From Blastocatellia bacterium (GTDB taxonomy: Bacteria; Acidobacteriota; Blastocatellia; Chloracidobacteriales; Chloracidobacteriaceae), in the NCBI GenBank assembly GCA_019695185.1, contig JAIBAN010000041.1, positions 1 to 64,000 of the forward strand: DNA of 64,000 nt. The letters are read 5' to 3'. Shown here in pieces: positions 62,054 through 64,000 of this stretch. Made by a program: the position numbers and the translations under genes. The notes under the pieces were generated by a model. The model saw nothing but the letters and a program-made list of their open reading frames with translations. It did not search any database and was not told where the DNA came from. The first letter of the stretch is position 1. Each line of letters opens with the position of its first letter.

Positions 62054-64000
62054 TCATTTTGTCCGCACGACCGTAAAGACCGGTCCGGTGGCTGAACCAC
62101 CTGCACCACTGATTGAAATCGGCCCGGTGGTGGCTCCCGGAGGAACCGTAGCCGTAATCTGGGTAGCGGAATCCGCTTGGAAGAGAGCCTCCCGGCCATT
62201 AAACCGAAGGCTGGTCACCGTATCAAGTTTGCTTCCGGTAATGGTTATCTGAATGCCAACCGGGCCGCTTTGCGGAGAAAAAGAAAAAATTTGCGGTCCT
62301 TTTTCAAAAGGAGGGGTGTCATCCACCACCACGATTCGGTCATGTGCATTATCAGTAACATAGACACGATTTGTCGTTGAGTTCACAGTCAAACCATTCA
62401 CCTGCTCATCAAAACGATAAAAGGCTGGGGCCGGAAGGCGGACTGAAACTTGAGAAATGGGTGAGTTGGTTCTTCCATCATAAATTCTGAGGGTTCCGTC
62501 GGTACCAATGACATAGAACCGATTGAGGAGCGGGTTGACCTCGACACGAACCAGCTCCAGGTCGGCTGCCTCTTCAATGATGGGGATAGTCCCTGTAATC
62601 GTATTTGAAACTCCGTCAATGATGGTGATGAAAGACCGGGAACCGGGTGCCGTTTCGCGCCTGGGAACATAAATCCGGTTGGTGAGGGGGTTGACCGTCA
62701 GGTCACGTCCGAAAAAACCAGAAGCAATCGTGGCCACCAGAGTGTTGTTGTTTCCGTCCAAAACCACCAGATTTGCCTCGCCCCCAGTGAAAGGACGCAC
62801 GGTTGCATAGACCCGGTTGGTCGGTGCATTCACCTCAATCGAAGTAACGGTTCCGCCGACTGGGACTGATTGCACAACAGTGCCAAGGGCACCATCAATT
62901 ACAAAAAGCCGATTCCCACCCACATACACCCGATTGGTCATCGAGTTGACGGCGACACAATTCAAGTACGAGGCGGTTTGACCATCCAAAACGTTTATTG
63001 TAGTTGTCATGTTGGTCGTTGGATCAAACACAAAGAGCTTGCCAGGTTCACCCGGAACCTGGCTATCGCTCACGGAATAGACCCGTCCCGTTACAGCCTG
63101 CACGGCGATCTCGGACTTCCCGCCAAAGGCCACTGTCTCCTGAACCGCATGAGTTTGCGTATCAATCACAGTACCACCTTCAAACCGATTCAAGACATAC
63201 AGTTGGTTGGAGGTTGAAGCAAGCGCCACCTTGGTTGGCCCACGGCGGAGGATGGTGCGATTGACGATTGTGTTGTTCAGCGTTGAAAGCACCTTGAGCG
63301 AAGTGCCGGCCACCAGCAATTGATGGTTCGCAGGGTTAAGGGCAATTCCATCGCCTTCACTTTGTAGAATATTCCCGCCAATGGTATTGGTATTCCCATC
63401 CAAAATTCTGAGCGGAACCCCATAGCGGTTGAGATAAACCTGATTGGTGGTTGGATTCGCAACCAACGTATCAAGCGAACCCGGATCCCCAATGGCTGCC
63501 ACAAATGAATTGGTGCCTCCGTCAATCACATAGATCGGACAATCTCCAAAACTGTGACTGGTTGCATATATCCGGTTGGTTTCGGGGTTGACTGCAATGA
63601 CATCAACTGAAAAAGAAGGGGCAATCGTTCCCACCAGGGTGTTGGTTCCCCCATCAATCACCCGGATGCTCCCAAGGGCGGCATAAACTTGATTTGTATG
63701 GGGGTTGACGGCCAGCGCACCTCCGCTGTTTGTGATAACACCCAAATTGGCGTGAGTATCCCCATCAAACACGGTGATATCTGACACGGTTGAAACATAA
63801 AGCCGGTTGGTTATGGGGTTGATAGCCAAATCAAGGACACCGGAGACAGGCAGTTCTCCCAAAAAGGCGGAGGTGTTTCCATCAAGCACACAAATGACCT
63901 GAGCAGTGAGAGCCCTGATGTAAATCCGATTTGTGGCGGCGTTGACCCAGACTTTATCAACCAGAGAATCGCTTTGTAGCGGGATTTTCTCAATCATTCG
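62054..64000 (-). CDS. YVTN beta-propeller protein with C-terminal IPT/TIG domain (5' partial)
   Basis: The frame runs to the window edge, so the true start and probably a signal peptide lie beyond it; an ATG at 63997 is the first visible one but need not be the start. About 647 residues are visible. They are built of repeats with VNPxTNRIYV and VIDGxTNTLVGTI motifs (for example VNPETNRIYATSHSF), the YVTN-type propeller, in enough copies for two propellers. Residues about 565-645 from the visible ATG are an IPT/TIG Ig-fold domain (FSPQSGPVGIQITITGSKL). Probably secreted; function unknown. Confidence 0.85.
   Translation of the reverse strand, partial: RMIEKIPLQSDSLVDKVWVNAATNRIYIRALTAQVICVLDGNTSAFLGELPVSGVLDLAINPITNRLYVSTVSDITVFDGDTHANLGVITNSGGALAVNPHTNQVYAALGSIRVIDGGTNTLVGTIAPSFSVDVIAVNPETNRIYATSHSFGDCPIYVIDGGTNSFVAAIGDPGSLDTLVANPTTNQVYLNRYGVPLRILDGNTNTIGGNILQSEGDGIALNPANHQLLVAGTSLKVLSTLNNTIVNRTILRRGPTKVALASTSNQLYVLNRFEGGTVIDTQTHAVQETVAFGGKSEIAVQAVTGRVYSVSDSQVPGEPGKLFVFDPTTNMTTTINVLDGQTASYLNCVAVNSMTNRVYVGGNRLFVIDGALGTVVQSVPVGGTVTSIEVNAPTNRVYATVRPFTGGEANLVVLDGNNNTLVATIASGFFGRDLTVNPLTNRIYVPRRETAPGSRSFITIIDGVSNTITGTIPIIEEAADLELVRVEVNPLLNRFYVIGTDGTLRIYDGRTNSPISQVSVRLPAPAFYRFDEQVNGLTVNSTTNRVYVTDNAHDRIVVVDDTPPFEKGPQIFSFSPQSGPVGIQITITGSKLDTVTSLRFNGREALFQADSATQITATVPPGATTGPISISGAGGSATGPVFTVVRTK

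Noticed and set aside
61108-62199. 363-codon open frame on the minus strand
   Set aside because: Antisense to hemD and running through the repeat array; no recognisable protein features.

Overview
The window looks like a chromosomal segment of an Acidobacteriota bacterium, probably near the Blastocatellia. I infer this from the gene set, not from a marker gene. It has a VWFA-related protein of the type typical of Acidobacteria, an Oar-like TonB-dependent receptor with an N-terminal carboxypeptidase-regulatory domain, and many large secreted beta-propeller and Ig-like proteins (SBBP, NHL, YVTN, two-component-regulator propellers). Genes for an outer-membrane porin (FadL type), a TonB receptor and a lipid A-type acyltransferase indicate a diderm cell. 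I see no phage, transposase, CRISPR array or rRNA. There is one tRNA (Cys).

Layout. 1-7584: three tandem secreted proteins ending in related Ig-like repeats; one carries a zinc metalloprotease domain. 7758-9823: two tandem zinc-ribbon/DUF4190 membrane proteins and a small secreted protein. 9962-17690, all on the minus strand: a sulfatase-like hydrolase, a PHP protein, a SpoT/MESH1-like HD hydrolase, an inositol-phosphatase-family enzyme, a 613-residue protein of unknown function, a regulatory-domain protein and a CapA-like protein. 17924-21871: a Ser/Thr kinase with a WD40 propeller, an agmatinase-family enzyme and a DUF2227 membrane protein. 22193-29588: a large propeller histidine kinase and a TonB-dependent receptor. 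29662-36676: a VWFA protein, a PIN protein coupled to a retropepsin-like protease, a chalcone-isomerase-like protein, a FadL-type porin and a lysophospholipid acyltransferase. 36922-45778: tRNA-Cys, methylmalonyl-CoA mutase large subunit, a GAF-GGDEF diguanylate cyclase, a zinc-ribbon protein, glycine dehydrogenase subunit 2 and a CtpA-type protease. 46129-52934: two large secreted propeller proteins. 53376-62019: a PgpH-like c-di-AMP phosphodiesterase, HflX, an ACT/UPF0210 pair, a NarL-type regulator and uroporphyrinogen-III synthase. 62054 to the end: a YVTN/IPT propeller protein cut by the window edge.

The most unusual feature is in the gaps. About twenty intergenic spaces hold short tandem arrays, mostly of 7-nt units (CAGGGTT, GAATTGA, GGACTGA, GAGTTTT, AAATGGC), some of 8-9 nt, or of a ~20-nt palindromic unit built on CCGCCTGAAGGCGG. 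Most occur as a left array and its reverse complement about 50-120 nt to the right, so the space could fold into one long hairpin. The G-rich strand is the left arm wherever the two arms match. Two copies on opposite sides of a gene share most of their spacer, which suggests a dispersed, modular element. In the block 11378-15945 five successive gene gaps are filled this way. Several genes begin directly after an array with no recognisable ribosome-binding site, one gene takes its stop codon from an array, and in hflX an array lies inside the coding sequence. The units resemble the heptanucleotide STRR repeats known from cyanobacteria, but the paired inverted layout is what I would look at first.

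A second notable point is that hflX appears to start at an ATT codon 40 codons upstream of its first ATG. A good Shine-Dalgarno sequence is correctly placed, and the extra residues match what is known of the long-type HflX N-terminus.
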